Shown: positions 30,981-43,934 of the stretch, one piece after another
Layout: each line of letters starts with the position of its first letter
Numbering within the stretch: the stretch's first letter is position 1
Assembly (NCBI GenBank): GCA_028752905.1
Contig: JAQNBH010000014.1
Span: forward strand, 20,218,990-20,282,989
DNA: 64,000 bases
Reading direction: 5' to 3'
From: Cladorhizidae sp. MBARI D1340-BT2
Lineage: Eukaryota; Porifera; Demospongiae; Poecilosclerida; Cladorhizidae
Position numbers and translations under genes: made by a program
The notes under the pieces: model-generated
Database searches by the model: none
Told to the model about the DNA's origin: nothing
What the model saw: only the letters and a program-made list of their open reading frames with translations

Positions 30981-33900
30981 AAGCCTAGTGGCACTACAGG
31001 AGGTAGGGTGAGCAGGTGCAAGCCGAGCTGCTCAACTAGTCCAGCGTATCCAATGGACACCTCAGTTGGACGCTTCGCTGCAAGACATTATTAATGAGGT
31101 TGGGCCCATGTCATCGGGAGCCCCAGAAAAGAGACTCTCCCTGTGGAGAGAGCGCCACCACGAGTTAAACACGACGGTTGGTGCGATTGCTGCGCGGGTT
31201 ACAAAGATTCTGAAGAGACAGAAGGCAGAGCCAATAGACCCTCCGCCCCAGGCTGGGTCCGGGTACACGGAGAGAGTTTCGGCACGAGTACCATCAGCTC
31301 CGATGAGGCCTTCTGTCACTGATGTAACAACCGCCGATGAGCGGGAAGAACAGAGCTTGAGTGTCGTTTGTGATGATGAGTCAGTTGGTGATCTTAGATG
31401 AGAGCTCCGAACCAAGTTCGAGAATCAGACTGGCGGACGGGATGAAGGCAGTTTTGAATATCGTTGAAGGATGCTCTGCAAGGGTATCTGGAAGAACAGT
31501 CCCATAGTGCGAAAGGTTGACAAGGGAATGATGAGAGTGTGGCTAGATGGCGAAAACAGCTCCTGGCGACTCAACTGTCTAGTTTATGCAGGTTCATTTG
31601 TGGTCTGCCGGAAGTCCCGGAAGGCTCGGCCAGAGAGAGTGGGAATCCCTCTGGGGGAGACTAGTATGACAATCAAAACTGCTAGAGACAACGATCTCAG
31701 AAAGCTGATCGTTTGGCTTATCTGTGAGGTCACTAGATGCTCACTCATGCGACGATCCATTATGAGACAGAAGAGACTGGCGGTGTGGCTAAGGAAGATG
31801 TTCGGTAATAAGACCTTACCTGAATTGAGGGCCTTGTTGGAGAACCGTAAAGGTTTGTTGAATGTCAAGGCCATACAGCTTAGACGCATGAAGGACAAGG
31901 AAAAGGAACGAAGTGAGAGACTGCAGTACCAACCGCACGGCCCTCGTAGTCTCATGGCTGGTGGGAGCAGCGTCGGTCCGAGTAGGAGGCCGAACGAGTC
32001 GGAAGTGAAGAACTTTTGGAACAGAGTTCTCGGTAGGAACCGTGAATTTGATCTGAAAGATAGTTCAGTATCAAGAGCTTCAGTGATGTTACTAATGACC
32101 AAGACCTTTCTAAGTGTGTAAATGAAGCTACCTGGAGTAATGTCGTAGGAAAGGCACGTCCGTGGAAGGCAGCAGGCCCAGATTTTATCTCGGCCTTTTG
32201 GTGGAAGTCCTTCCCCACGGCAGCGTCGGAACTGTATGAGTTAGTGAGCGAGGTGATACTTAGGGAAAAGGAGATCCCCGACTGGATGATATCGGGTTGA
32301 ACAGTCCTGGTGCGCAAGGATGGTTGCCAGGGGAAGCCGAGCCAGTATCGGCCCATCACTTGTTTGAATAAGAGTTACAAACTTTTAACTGGCTTGCTGA
32401 CGCGGATTCTCGAGAATAACATCTATGAGAAACTGCTCCTTCCGATCGAGCAGAAAGCCCTGCGAAAAGGCAGTCGAGAATGTACTGATCGATGCGGACT
32501 CCATGATCGTGCAGGAAGCGACTCGCAAGAGGGGCAACCTGGCTGTGGCATGGATAGACTACCAAAAAGCATATGATAGAGTGCCCCACGGTTGGCTATT
32601 GAGGCCATCAATCACCCAAAGCACCCGTACGAGTGCTTGCCAACGTGATTTCAAAGTTGAAATCCGTATTCAGCTTGGGATCGGGACGGGACGCGGTTCG
32701 GGTCCCAATGGTATTTAAGAGGAGACTTTTTCAGGGGGACTCCTTGTCACCTTTGCTTTTTCCCCACTGTATTGCACCTGTGTTACACGCGTTGAAGAAG
32801 CAGTAAGAAGTTGGGAGTGCTGGTCTTAGGGCTCAAATTTCCCATCTCTTTTTCATGGATGACTTGAAGGTGTATGCAGAGGAACCGAGAGACTTGGAGA
32901 GGTTGATACGTAAAGTGGAAACACTGTCTAGGGCGGTGGGAATGGAGTTCGGACTGAGAAAGTGTGCTGTGGCAGAAATAAGAAGATGACGTCTTGTCAA
33001 TGCAAGAGTTATACTCCTGTAGATATAAGGGCACTCACTTTAGGTAACACGTACAAGTACCTTGGTGTCGAGCAGTCATTGAAACCGACCGACGTAAGAT
33101 CAAGTAGAGACTGGCGATGACGTATTGCAAACTATCTGGGAATCCCGCCGTAACTCAAAGTCAAAGGTGCAAGCAACGAATGGGTGGGCAGTTTCTTTGT
33201 ACCGATATTTTTTTGGCACAATCAAGTGGACAAAGAGCGATTTGATCCAGCTTGATCGCCTAATGCGGAAAATCCTTACGCAGAATAAGTGTCATCACGC
33301 CAACGCATAGCATCGTTGGAGAGGCTCTACCTTCCCAGGGGGGCTGGGGGCCGAGGTCTAATCGGTCTACAGAACTGTTGGGAGAGGGAGGTTGTCTCGA
33401 TGGCGGTGTATCTGGCTACTTCCAAGGATCTGCATTGCAAGGGAGTGTTTCGACACCAGTTGCTCCTCGAGGGTGAGTCGAGTTGGAACTTCTTGCATGC
33501 AGCGCAGGAGGTCCTAGAAAGATATCAGGTGCCCATTTCGATCAGAAGAGACAGAGCTGTGCTAGATGGGATGCTCAATGTCACCACAAAGAGCGTCCCA
33601 AATGGTGCGGGCGGCTTTGCAACTGCACACTTGTGGCGGAAACTTATTCACGGAGTGTATTCCAAACAGTGGCACCTGAAAGATATGGACGCACTAGCCA
33701 CACACTCCTGGATCAAAAATGGAAGATTTCGTGCCGAGACCGAAGCACTGATTGTAGCGGCACAAGACAGCGTGCTCTACACCAAGGCATATCTACGACG
33801 GGTACTCAAAAGAAAAGATTTCCGAGGAATGCCGGCTCTGCAGGAAAGAGCCGGAAACAATTGGTCATCTGCTCGACGGTGCACCGTACTTAACTGGCAT

Positions 33901-34380
33901 GACGGAGTTCTTTATCAAGTGTTGCGGGCGCTTTGCAAAAAGTTGAACATGACCTTGTCAGACTCTATCATGTGGAGGGCCGGAGGCTGGAACGGTGTAG
34001 GGGTGCTAGAAAATGCTGAAGGAAAACTGACAGTAGATATCAGTCTGCCTACTGATCGCAGCATCAGCGAAAGGCGGCCAGACTTAGTGTTATCATTCCG
34101 GGAAACCCGGCGCATCATGATTTTTGAAGTGGCATGTGCCTGGGAACCTCTTATTGTGGAAAGGGAGCAGTAGAAGAAGAGGAAGTACCGAGAGCTGGCT
34201 ACCGACCTGGCCACCGCGTGTCTGGGTTACCGGGTCACTGCCATATTTTTAGTGATCGGCGATCTGGGGACAGTGGGCATTTTCACTTCAGAACTAGCAC
34301 GAACAGGGATTTTCACGTCACAGGAGATTTCCAACTTGGTCCGTGAATGTCAGTTCGAGGTCTTGACGAGTGCAGTGTGA
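30981..34380 (+). pseudogene. R2-like retrotransposon ORF, family B copy 3
   Basis: The start codon is lost (AAG at 30981 where copies 1-2 have ATG) and a 2-base deletion follows near 31012. It shares with copies 2, 4 and 5 the TGA codons before and after the N-terminal block and the palm deletion. It has a private 11-bp deletion at about 32072 that removes the CGCTGTATCA-like segment and shifts frame. Its C-terminal block (33289-34173) is the longest open stretch, 294 codons, ending at a private TAG (GAGCAG-TAG, about 34171). Confidence 0.85.
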
Positions 34381-34406
34381 ATCATACAGAGATAACTAAA
34401 CCTCTG

Positions 34407-34783
34407 ACAAGCAAGAGCTTTCAGCTGTGCTCAAAACTCCTAGTGTTGATTATATACCCTTTGACTGGAGGACCAGCAAGAGCTTTCAGCTGTGCTCAAA
34501 ACTCCTAGTGTTGATTATATACCCTTTGACTGGAGAGCCTTTTTTTATTTTATCCAGTGCGTAAATTTCCTAGTGCGTAAAACTCCTACTGGGTAAAACT
34601 CCTACTGACAAAATTTCACATGAAAATTCCCGGACTTGAAACTTGTTTTCTTCTTTTTTTTAATATACCTTGCCCTTTACCATTCCGAGTCCCTGACCTG
34701 ATGCGTAAAACTCCAGTGCGTAAAGCTTTTGACATGCAAGAGCTTTCCCCAGTGCGTAAAACTCTTGGAGTATATATAAAGGG
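34407..34783 (+). promoter_or_regulatory. Unit 3 spacer: 65-bp duplication, GTGCGTAAAACTC motifs and TATA-like box
   Basis: Duplicated copies lie at 34407 and 34472. TATATATAAAGG lies at 34771. Confidence 0.45.
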
Positions 34784-34938
34784 TTTTTTTCCTTTTTCTT
34801 TTTTTTTCCTTCTCATTTTTCCTTCTTTTTTCCCCTTCTTTTTTCCCATTCTTTTCTTTTCTTCTTTTCCCCCCTTCTTTTATTTCTTCTTTTTCCCCCT
34901 TTTCTTTCCCTTTTTCCCCCTTCCTTTCTTTCTTCCTT
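34784..34938 (+). repeat. Polypyrimidine tract, unit 3
   Basis: C/T-only composition. Confidence 0.9.
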
Positions 34939-35003
34939 GCACTGCCTACGAACTTGTCGAATAGCCAGAGAAAATGCTGCTTTGAGTCTACCAGCGACCA
35001 CTG
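34939..35003 (+). repeat. Conserved 65-nt block, unit 3
   Basis: Near-identical to the other unit copies. Confidence 0.8.
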
Positions 35004-35137
35004 TTTTTTTTCCAGCGCACCCCTCTGGCCGAAATGTTGCAGACTTTTGGGGGTTATTTTGGCGAGGACAGAGCCCGTATGGCCCAAAGAAAAAGGGGGG
35101 AAAGGGAGAGGGAAAAAATGGAAAGGGGGGAAAAGAT

Positions 35138-35535
35138 CTTTAGGACCATGAAGGCTTAATCTCAGTGGATCATAGCAGCAAGGCTACTCAACAACTTACA
35201 ATACCCCGTCCTATTCAAGTCGTCTGCAAGGGATCTAGCCGCAGAAATCGCCAAGTTGGATCACGCCGGCAGCACGAGAACTTTTACGTCCCACAGGCAA
35301 CCTGCACAGTCGATCCAGGCAAACTCCCGAGAGGGGCTCCTAAGGCTACTCGCCTGCAACTCCTGGGGATATACGTCGTCGCCTTCTAGCATGGATTCTG
35401 ACTTAGAGTCGTTCAGTCACAATCTAGCAGATGGTAGCTTCGCACCATTGGCTGTTCAGCCAAGTACAAATGCCAAATGTCTGAATCAACGGTTCCTCTC
35501 GTACTGAGTTGAATTATATTGAAATGACACTTCAT

Positions 35536-35575
<40 letters not shown>

Positions 35576-36216
35576 AAGCTCATGTCACCTGTTAGCGGGT
35601 GAACAATCCGATATGTGGTGAATTCTGCCACACAATAATAGGAAGAGCCGACCTCGAAGGATTAAAAAGCAATGTCACTATGAACGCTTGGCTGCCACAA
35701 GCCAGTTATCCCTGTCGTAACTTTTCTGACAGCTCTAGCCTAAAACTCTTAGAGACTAAAGGATCGATAGGCCATGCTTTCACAGTTTGTATTCATACTG
35801 TCAAGCAAGCTTTTACCCTTTTGTTCCACATGAGATTTCCGTTCTCACTGAGCTTGCCTTAGGACACCTGTGTAATAGTTTGACAGATGTGCCACCCCAT
35901 CCAAACTCACCACCTGACACTGTCTTCGACTCGGATTGGCCCTCGGAGAGGACCTTAAATCAAGAAGGTGGGCCACAAGACCCAGCTCCGCCACATCGAA
36001 TAAGTAAAGAAACGATGAAAGTAGTGGTATTTCACCGGTGCCGAAGCTCCCACCTATTCTACATCTCTCATGTCTCTTCACAAATCCGGACTAGAGTCAA
36101 GCTCAACTGGGTCTTATTTCCCCGCAGATTCTGCCAAGCCCGTTCCCTTGGCTGTAGTTTCGCTAGATAGTAGATGGGTACAGTGGGAATCTCGTTAATC
36201 CATTAATGCGCGTTAA

Positions 36217-36254
<38 letters not shown>

Positions 36255-37160
36255 AATAGTTACTCCCGCCGTTTACCCGAGCTTGGTTGAATTTCTTCAC
36301 TTTGACATTCAGAGCAGTGGGCAGAAATCACATTGCGTCAACACCGCTAACCAGCCATCGCAATGCTCTGTTTTAATTAAACAGTCGGATTCCCCTTGTC
36401 CATTCCAGTTCGTAAGTTGGCTGTTAGTCTCTCTTCAGTCTTCCAAGTTCTCGTTTGAATATTTGCTACTACCACCAAGATCTGCACCAGGGGCGGCTTC
36501 ACCAAGGCTCACGCCAGACGCTGCAAGGCCACTCCCGCGCCCTCCTACACATCGAGTCAAGCTCCTCGACCAGACAGCCGGGTATGGGTATGACACTCGA
36601 GCGCCATCCATTTTCAGGGCTAGTTGATTCGGCAGTTGAGTTGTTACACACTCCTTGGCAGATTCCGACATCCATGGGATTCGGCAGGTGAGTTGTTACA
36701 CACTCCTTGGTGGATTCCGACTTCCATGGCCAACATCCTGCTGTCTATATCAACCAACACCTTTCATGGGATCTGATGAGTGTCGATTCAGGCACCTTAA
36801 CCTGGCTTTTGGTTCATCCCACATCGCCAGTTCTGCTTACCGAAAATGGCCCACTAGGAACCTCAGCATTCCGCATCCGACTTCAGCCGAGCAAGCCGGA
36901 CTTGTTAACCATTTAAAGTTTAAGAATAGGTTGAGGCTGTATCAGCCCCAAGACCTCTAATCATTCGCTTTACCTGATAAAACTGCACCGGGCTCCAGCT
37001 ATCCGGAGGGAAACTTCGGAGGGTACCAGCTACTAGATGGTTCGATTAGTCTACCGCCCCTGCACCGAAATTTGACGATCGATGTGCACGTCAGAATCGC
37101 TGCGAGCTTCCACCCGAGTTTCATCTGGCTTCGCCCTATTCAGGCATAGTTCACTATCTT
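35138..37160 (-). rRNA. 28S rRNA 3' portion, rearranged pseudocopy, unit 3 (antisense)
   Basis: Same internal deletion and 52-bp duplication as units 1-2, but the foldback element is absent (empty site CGACTTCAGCCGAGC at about 36880). It shares private substitutions with unit 4, for example CCTGGCTTTTGG and CCGACATCC. Confidence 0.9.
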
Positions 37161-37207
37161 GGAGAGAAGCTGGCCAAACTGTGCTATTTAGAGGAAGTAA
37201 AAGTCGT
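37160..37207 (+). rRNA. 18S rRNA 3'-end fragment (sense), unit 3/4 junction
   Basis: Same junction as in the other units: antisense 28S, then the 47-nt sense 18S end, then CCCTGGGTAT. Confidence 0.85.
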
Positions 37208-37453
37208 CCCTGGGTATTTAGTTCTGCCTCACCGTTGGCCTTGGGGTGAACAGGAGGGGTGTAGATTCGTCTGCACTTCTGGCCAAGTAAGAACTGCACC
37301 TCTACGTAGGGTAGCTTCCCGCGTAGTTGGACACATAGCTCCTAAAGGTCCAGATAAAGAAAGGGGAGCTCCCAGCCTGCAAGGGATGCATTGGGGAAAA
37401 GGGTGAGGGCCTCAAGAGTTTGTGTGTCTCCTCCCGGCCGAGACGGCAGTCCT

Positions 37454-40400
37454 AAGCCTAGTGGCACTACAGGAGGTAGGGTGAGCAGGTGCAAGCCGAG
37501 CTGCTCAACTAGTCCAGCGTATCCAATGGACACCTCAGTTGGACGCTTCGCTGCAAGACATTATTAATGAGGTTGGGCCCATGTCATCGGGAGCCCCAGA
37601 AAAGAGACTCTCCCTGTGGAGAGAGCGCCACCACGAGTTAAACACGACGGTTGGTGCGATTGCTGCGCGGGTTACAAAGATTCTGAAGAGACAGAAGGCA
37701 GAGCCAATAGACCCTCCGCCCCAGGCTGGGTCCGGGTACACGGAGAGAGTTTCGGCACGAGTACCATTAGCTCCGATGAGGCCTTCTGTCACTGATGTAA
37801 CAGCCGCCGATGAGCGGGAAGAATAGAGCTTGAGTGTCGTTTGTGATGATGAGTCAGTTGGTGATCTTAGATGAGAGCTCCGAACCAAGTTCGAGAATCA
37901 GACTGGGGGACGGGATGAAGGCAGTTTTGAATATCGTTGAAGGATGCTCTGCAAGGGTATCTGGAAGAACAGTCCCATAGTGCGAAAGGTTGACAAGGGA
38001 ATGATGAGAGTGTGGCTAGATGGCGAAAACAGCTCTTGGCGACTCAACTGTCTAGTTTATGCAGGTTCATTTGTGGTCTGCCGGAAGTCCCGGAAGGCTC
38101 GGCCAGAGAGAGTGGGAATCCCTCTGGGGCAGACTAGTATGACAATCAAAACTGCTAGAGACAACGAACTCAGAAAGCTGATCGTTTGGCTTATCTGCGA
38201 GGTCACTAGATGTTCACTCATGCGACGATCCATTATGAGACAGAAGAGACTGGCGGTGTGGCTAAGGAAGATGTTCGGTAATAAGACCTTACCTGAATTG
38301 AGGGCCTTGTTGGAGAACCGTAAAGGTTTGTTTAATGTCAAGGCCATACAGCTTAGACGCATGAAGGACAAGGAAAAGGAACGAGGTGAGAGACTGCAGT
38401 ACCAACCGCATGGCCCTCGTAGTCTCATGGCTGGTGGGAGCAGCGTCGGTCCGAGTAGGAGGCCGAACGAGTCGGAAGTGAAGAACTTTTGGAACAGAGT
38501 TCTCGGTAGGAACCGTGAATTTGATCTGAAAGATAGTTCAGTATCGCGCTGGATCAAGAGCTTCAGTGATGTTACTAATGACCAAGACCTTTCTAAGTGT
38601 GTAAATGAAGCTACCTGGAGTAATGTCGTAGGAAAGGCACGTCCGTGGAAGGCAGCAGGCCCAGATTTTATCTCGGCCCTTTGGTGGAAGTCCTTCCCCA
38701 CGGCAGCGTCGGGACTGTATGAGTTAGTGAGCGAGGTGATACTTAGGGAAAAGGAGATCCCCGACTGGATGATATCGGGTTGAACAGTCCTGGTGCGCAA
38801 GGATGGTTGCCAGGGGAAGCCGAGCCAGTATCGGCCCATCACTTGTTTGAATAAGAGTTACAAACTTTTAACTGGCTTGCTGACGCGGATTATCGAGAAT
38901 CACGTCTATGAGAAACTGCTCCTTCCGATAGAGCAGAAAGCCCTGCGAAAAGGCAGTCGAGAATGTACTGATCGATGCGGACTCCATGATCGTGCAGGAA
39001 GCGACTCGCAAGAGGGGCAACCTGGCTGTGGCATAGATAGACTACCAAAAAGCATATGATAGAGTGCCCCACGGTTGGCTATTGAGGCCATCAATCACCC
39101 AAAGCACCCGTACGAGTGCTTGCCAACGTGATTTCAAAGTTGAAATCCGTATTCAGCTTGGGATCGGGACGGGACGCGGTTCGGGTCCCAATGTTATTTA
39201 AGAGGAGACTTTTTCAGGGGGACTCCTTGTCACCTTTGCTTTCCCCCCACTGTATTGCACCTGTGTTACACGCGTTGAAGAAGCAGTAAGAAGTTGGGAG
39301 TGCTGGTCTTAGGGCTCAAATTTCCCATCTCTTTTTCATGGATGACTTGAAGGTGTATGCAGAGGAACCGAGAGACTTGGAGAGGTTGATACGTAAAGTG
39401 GAAACAGTGTCTAGGGCGGTGGGAATGGAGTTCGGACTGAGAAAGTGTGCTGTGGCAGAAATAAGAAGATGACGTCTTGTCAATGCAAGAGATATACTCC
39501 TGTAGATATAAGGGCACTCACTTTAGGTAACACGTACAAGTACCTTGGTGTCGAGCAGTCATTGAAACCGACCGACGTAAGATCAAGTAGAGACTGGCGA
39601 TGACGTATTGCAAACGATCTGGGAATCCCGCCGTAACTCAAAGTCAAAGGTGCAAGCAACGAATGGGTGGGCAGTTTCTTTGTACCGATATTTTTTTGGC
39701 ACAATCAAGTGGACAAAGAGCGATTTGATCCAGCTTGATCACCTAATGCGGAAAATCCTTACGCAGAATAAGTGTCATCACGCCAACGCATAGCATCGTT
39801 GGAGAGGCTCTACCTTCCCAGGGGGGCTGGGGGCCGAGGTCTAATCGGTCTACAGAACTGTTGGGAGAGGGAGGTTGTCTCGACGGCGGTGTATCTGGTA
39901 CTTCCAAGGATCTGCATTGCAAGGGAGTGTTTCGACACCAGTTGCTCCTCGAGGGCGAGTCGAGTTGGAACTTCTTGCATGCAGCGCAGGAGGTCCTAGA
40001 AAGATATCAGGTGCCCATTTCGATCAGAAGAGACGGAGCTGGCTAGATGGGATGCTCAATGTCACCACAAAGAGCGTCCCAAATGGTGCGGGCGGCTTTG
40101 CAACTGCACACTTGTGGCGGAAACTTATTCACGGAGTGTATTCCAAACAGTGGCACCTGAAAGATATGGACGCACTAGCCACACACTCCTGGATCAAAAA
40201 TGGAAGATTTCGTGCCGAGACCGAAGCACTGATTGTAGCGGCACAAGACAGCGTGCTCTACACCAAGGCATATCTACGACGGGTACTCAAAAGAAAAGAT
40301 TTCCGAGGAATGCCGGCTCTGCAGGAAAGAGCCGGAAACAATTGGTCATCTGCTAGACGGTGCACCGTACTTAACTGGCATGACGGAGTTCTTTATCAAG

Positions 40401-40861
40401 CTTTGCGGGCGCTTTGCAAAAAGTTGAACATGACCTTGTCAGACTCTATCATGTGGAGGGCCGGAGGCTGGAACGGTGTAGGGGTGCTCGAAAATGCTGA
40501 AGGAAAACTGACAGTAGATATCAGTCTGCCTACTGATCGCAGCATCAGCGAAAGGCGGCCAGACTTAGTGTTATCATTCCGGGAAACCCGGCGCATCATG
40601 ATTTTTGAAGTGGCATGTGCCTGGGAACCTCTTATTGTGGAAAGGGAGCAGTAGAAGAAGAGGAAGTACCGAGAGCTGGCTACCGACCTGGCCACCGCGT
40701 GTCTGGGTTACCGGGTCACTGCCATATTTTTAGTGATCGGCGATCTGGGGACAGTGGGCATTTTCACTTCAGAACTAGCACGAACAGGGATTTTCACGTC
40801 ACAGGAGATTTCCAACATGGTCCGTGAATGTCAGTTCGAGGTCTTGACGAGTGCAGTGTGA
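37454..40861 (+). pseudogene. R2-like retrotransposon ORF, family B copy 4
   Basis: The start codon is lost (AAG at 37454). A private TAG replaces a codon at about 37826. The RT-finger block 37944-38783 is open, and a TAG replaces Trp in the palm motif (GTGGCATAGATAGAC, about 39032), shared with copy 5. A private deletion near 39898 and 40040 shifts the C-terminal block. It shares the TAG before the endonuclease tail (about 40652) with copy 3. Confidence 0.85.
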
Positions 40862-40887
40862 ATCATACAGAGATAACTAAACCTCTG

Positions 40888-41262
40888 ACAAGCAAGAACT
40901 TTCAGCTGTGCTCAAAACTCCTAGTGTTGATTATATACCCTTTGACTGGAGGACAAGCAAGAGCTTTCAGCTGTGCTCAAAACTCCTAGTGTTGATTATA
41001 TACCCTTTGACTGGAGAGCCTTTTTTTTTTAACCCAGTGCGTAAATTTCCTAGTGCGTAAAACTCCTACTGGGTAAAACTCCTACTGACAAAATTTCACA
41101 TGAAAATTCCCGGACTTGAAACTTGTTTTCTTCTTTTTTTAAATATACCTTGCCCTTTACCATTCCGAGTCCCTGACCTGATGCGTAAAACTCCAGTGCG
41201 TAAAGCTTTTGACATGCAAGAGCTTTCCCCAGTGCGTAAAACTCTTGGAGTATATATAAAGG
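40888..41262 (+). promoter_or_regulatory. Unit 4 spacer: 65-bp duplication, GTGCGTAAAACTC motifs and TATA-like box
   Basis: Duplicated copies lie at 40888 and 40953. TATATATAAAGG lies at 41251. Confidence 0.45.
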
Positions 41263-41419
41263 TTTTTTTTCCTTTTTCTTTTTTTTTCCTTCTCATTTTT
41301 CCTTCTTTTTTCCCCTTCTTTTTTCCCATTCTTTTCTTTTCTTCTTTTCCCCCCTTCTTTTATTTCCTTCTTTTTCCCCCTTTTCTTTCCCTTTTTCCCC
41401 CTTCCTTTCTTTCTTCCTT
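41263..41419 (+). repeat. Polypyrimidine tract, unit 4
   Basis: C/T-only composition. Confidence 0.9.
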
Positions 41420-41484
41420 GCACTGCCTACGAACTTGTCGAATAGCCAGAGAAAATGCTGCTTTGAGTCTACCAGCGACCACTG
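41420..41484 (+). repeat. Conserved 65-nt block, unit 4
   Basis: Near-identical to the other unit copies. Confidence 0.8.
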
Positions 41485-41628
41485 TTTTTTTTCCAGCGCA
41501 CCCCTCTGGCCGAAATGTTGCAGACTTTTGGGGGTTATTTTGGCGAGGTCAGAGCCCGTATGGCCCAAAGAAAAAGGGGGGAAAGGGAGAGGGAAAAAAT
41601 GGAAAGGGGGGAAAAGATCTTTAGGACC

Positions 41629-42016
41629 ATGAAGGCTTAATCTCAGTGGATCATAGCAGCAAGGCTACTCAACAACTTACAATACCCCGTCCTATTCAAG
41701 TCGTCTGCAAGGGATCTAGCCGCAGAAATCGCCAAGTTGGATCACGCCGGCAGCACGAGAACTTTTACGTCCCACAGGCAACCTGCACAGTCGATCCAGG
41801 CAAACTCCCGAGAGGGGCTCCTAAGGCTACTCGCCTGCAACTCCTGGGGATATACGTCGTCGCCTTCTAGCATGGATTCTGACTTAGAGTCGTTCAGTCA
41901 CAATCTAGCAGATGGTAGCTTCGCACCATTGGCTGTTCAGCCAAGTACAAATGCCAAATGTCTGAATCAACGGTTCCTCTCGTACTGAGTTGAATTATAT
42001 TGAAATGACACTTCAT

Positions 42017-42056
<40 letters not shown>

Positions 42057-42697
42057 AAGCTCATGTCACCTGTTAGCGGGTGAACAATCCGATATGTGGT
42101 GAATTCTGCCACACAATAATAGGAAGAGCCGACCTCGAAGGATTAAAAAGCAATGTCACTATGAACGCTTGGCTGCCACAAGCCAGTTATCCCTGTCGTA
42201 ACTTTTCTGACAGCTCTAGCCTAAAACTCTTAGAGACTAAAGGATCGATAGGCCATGCTTTCACAGTTTGTATTCATACTGTCAAGCAAGCTTTTACCCT
42301 TTTGTTCCACATGAGATTTCCGTTCTCACTGAGCTTGCCTTAGGACACCTGCGTAATAGTTTGACAGATGTGCCACCCCATCCAAACTCACCACCTGACA
42401 CTGTCTTCGACTCGGATTGGCCCTCGGAGAGGACCTTAAATCAAGAAGGTGGGCCACAAGACCCAGCTCCGCCACATCGAATAAGTAAAGAAACGATGAA
42501 AGTAGTGGTATTTCACCGGTGCCGAAGCTCCCACCTATTCTACATCTCTCATGTCTCTTCACAAATCCGGACTAGAGTCAAGCTCAACTGGGTCTTATTT
42601 CCCCGCAGATTCTGCCAAGCCCGTTCCCTTGGCTGTAGTTTCGCTAGATAGTAGATGGGTACAGTGGGAATCTCGTTAATCCATTAATGCGCGTTAA

Positions 42698-42735
<38 letters not shown>

Positions 42736-43641
42736 AATAGTTACTCCCGCCGTTTACCCGAGCTTGGTTGAATTTCTTCACTTTGACATTCAGAGCAGTG
42801 GGCAGAAATCACATTGCGTCAACACCGCTAACCAGCCATCGCAATGCTCTGTTTTAATTAAACAGTCGGATTCCCCTTGTCCATTCCAGTTCGTAAGTTG
42901 GCTGTTAGTCTCTCTTCAGTCTTCCAAGTTCTCGTTTGAATATTTGCTACTACCACCAAGATCTGCACCAGGGGCGGCTTCACCAAGGCTCACGCCAGAC
43001 GCTGCAAGGCCACTCCCGCGCCCTCCTACACATCGAGTCAAGCTCCTCGACCAGACAGCCGGGTATGGGTATGACACTCGAGCGCCATCCATTTTCAGGG
43101 CTAGTTGATTCGGCAGTTGAGTTGTTACACACTCCTTGGCAGATTCCGACATCCATGGGATTCGGCAGGTGAGTTGTTACACACTCCTTGGTGGATTCCG
43201 ACTTCCATGGCCAACATCCTGCTGTCTATATCAACCAACACCTTTCATGGGATCTGATGAGTGTCGATTCAGGCACCTTAACCTGGCTTTTGGTTCATCC
43301 CACATCGCCAGTTCTGCTTACCGAAAATGGCCCACTAGGAACCTCAGCATTCCGCATCCGACTTCAGCCGAGCAAGCCGGACTTGTTAACCATTTAAAGT
43401 TTAAGAATAGGTTGAGGCTGTATCAGCCCCAAGACCTCTAATCATTCGCTTTACCTGATAAAACTGCACCGGGCTCCAGCTATCCGGAGGGAAACTTCGG
43501 AGGGTACCAGCTACTAGATGGTTCGATTAGTCTACCGCCCCTGCACCGAAATTTGACGATCGATGTGCACGTCAGAATCGCTGCGAGCTTCCACCCGAGT
43601 TTCATCTGGCTTCGCCCTATTCAGGCATAGTTCACTATCTT
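41629..43641 (-). rRNA. 28S rRNA 3' portion, rearranged pseudocopy, unit 4 (antisense)
   Basis: Almost identical to unit 3, also with the empty foldback site (about 43362). Confidence 0.9.
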
Positions 43642-43688
43642 GGAGAGAAGCTGGCCAAACTGTGCTATTTAGAGGAAGTAAAAGTCGT
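43641..43688 (+). rRNA. 18S rRNA 3'-end fragment (sense), unit 4/5 junction
   Basis: Same as the other junctions. Confidence 0.85.
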
Positions 43689-43934
43689 CCCTGGGTATTT
43701 AGTTCTGCCTCACCGTTGGCCTTGGGGTGAACAGGAGGGGTGTAGATTCATCTGCACTTCTGGCCAAGTAAGAACTGCACCTCTACGTAGGGTAGCTTCC
43801 CGCGTAGTTGGACACATAGCTCCTAAAGGTCCAGATAAAGAAAGGGGAGCTCCCAGCCTGCAAGGGATGCATTGGGGAAAAGGGTGAGGGCCTCAAGAGT
43901 TTGTGTGTCTCCTCCCGGCCGAGACGGCAGTCCT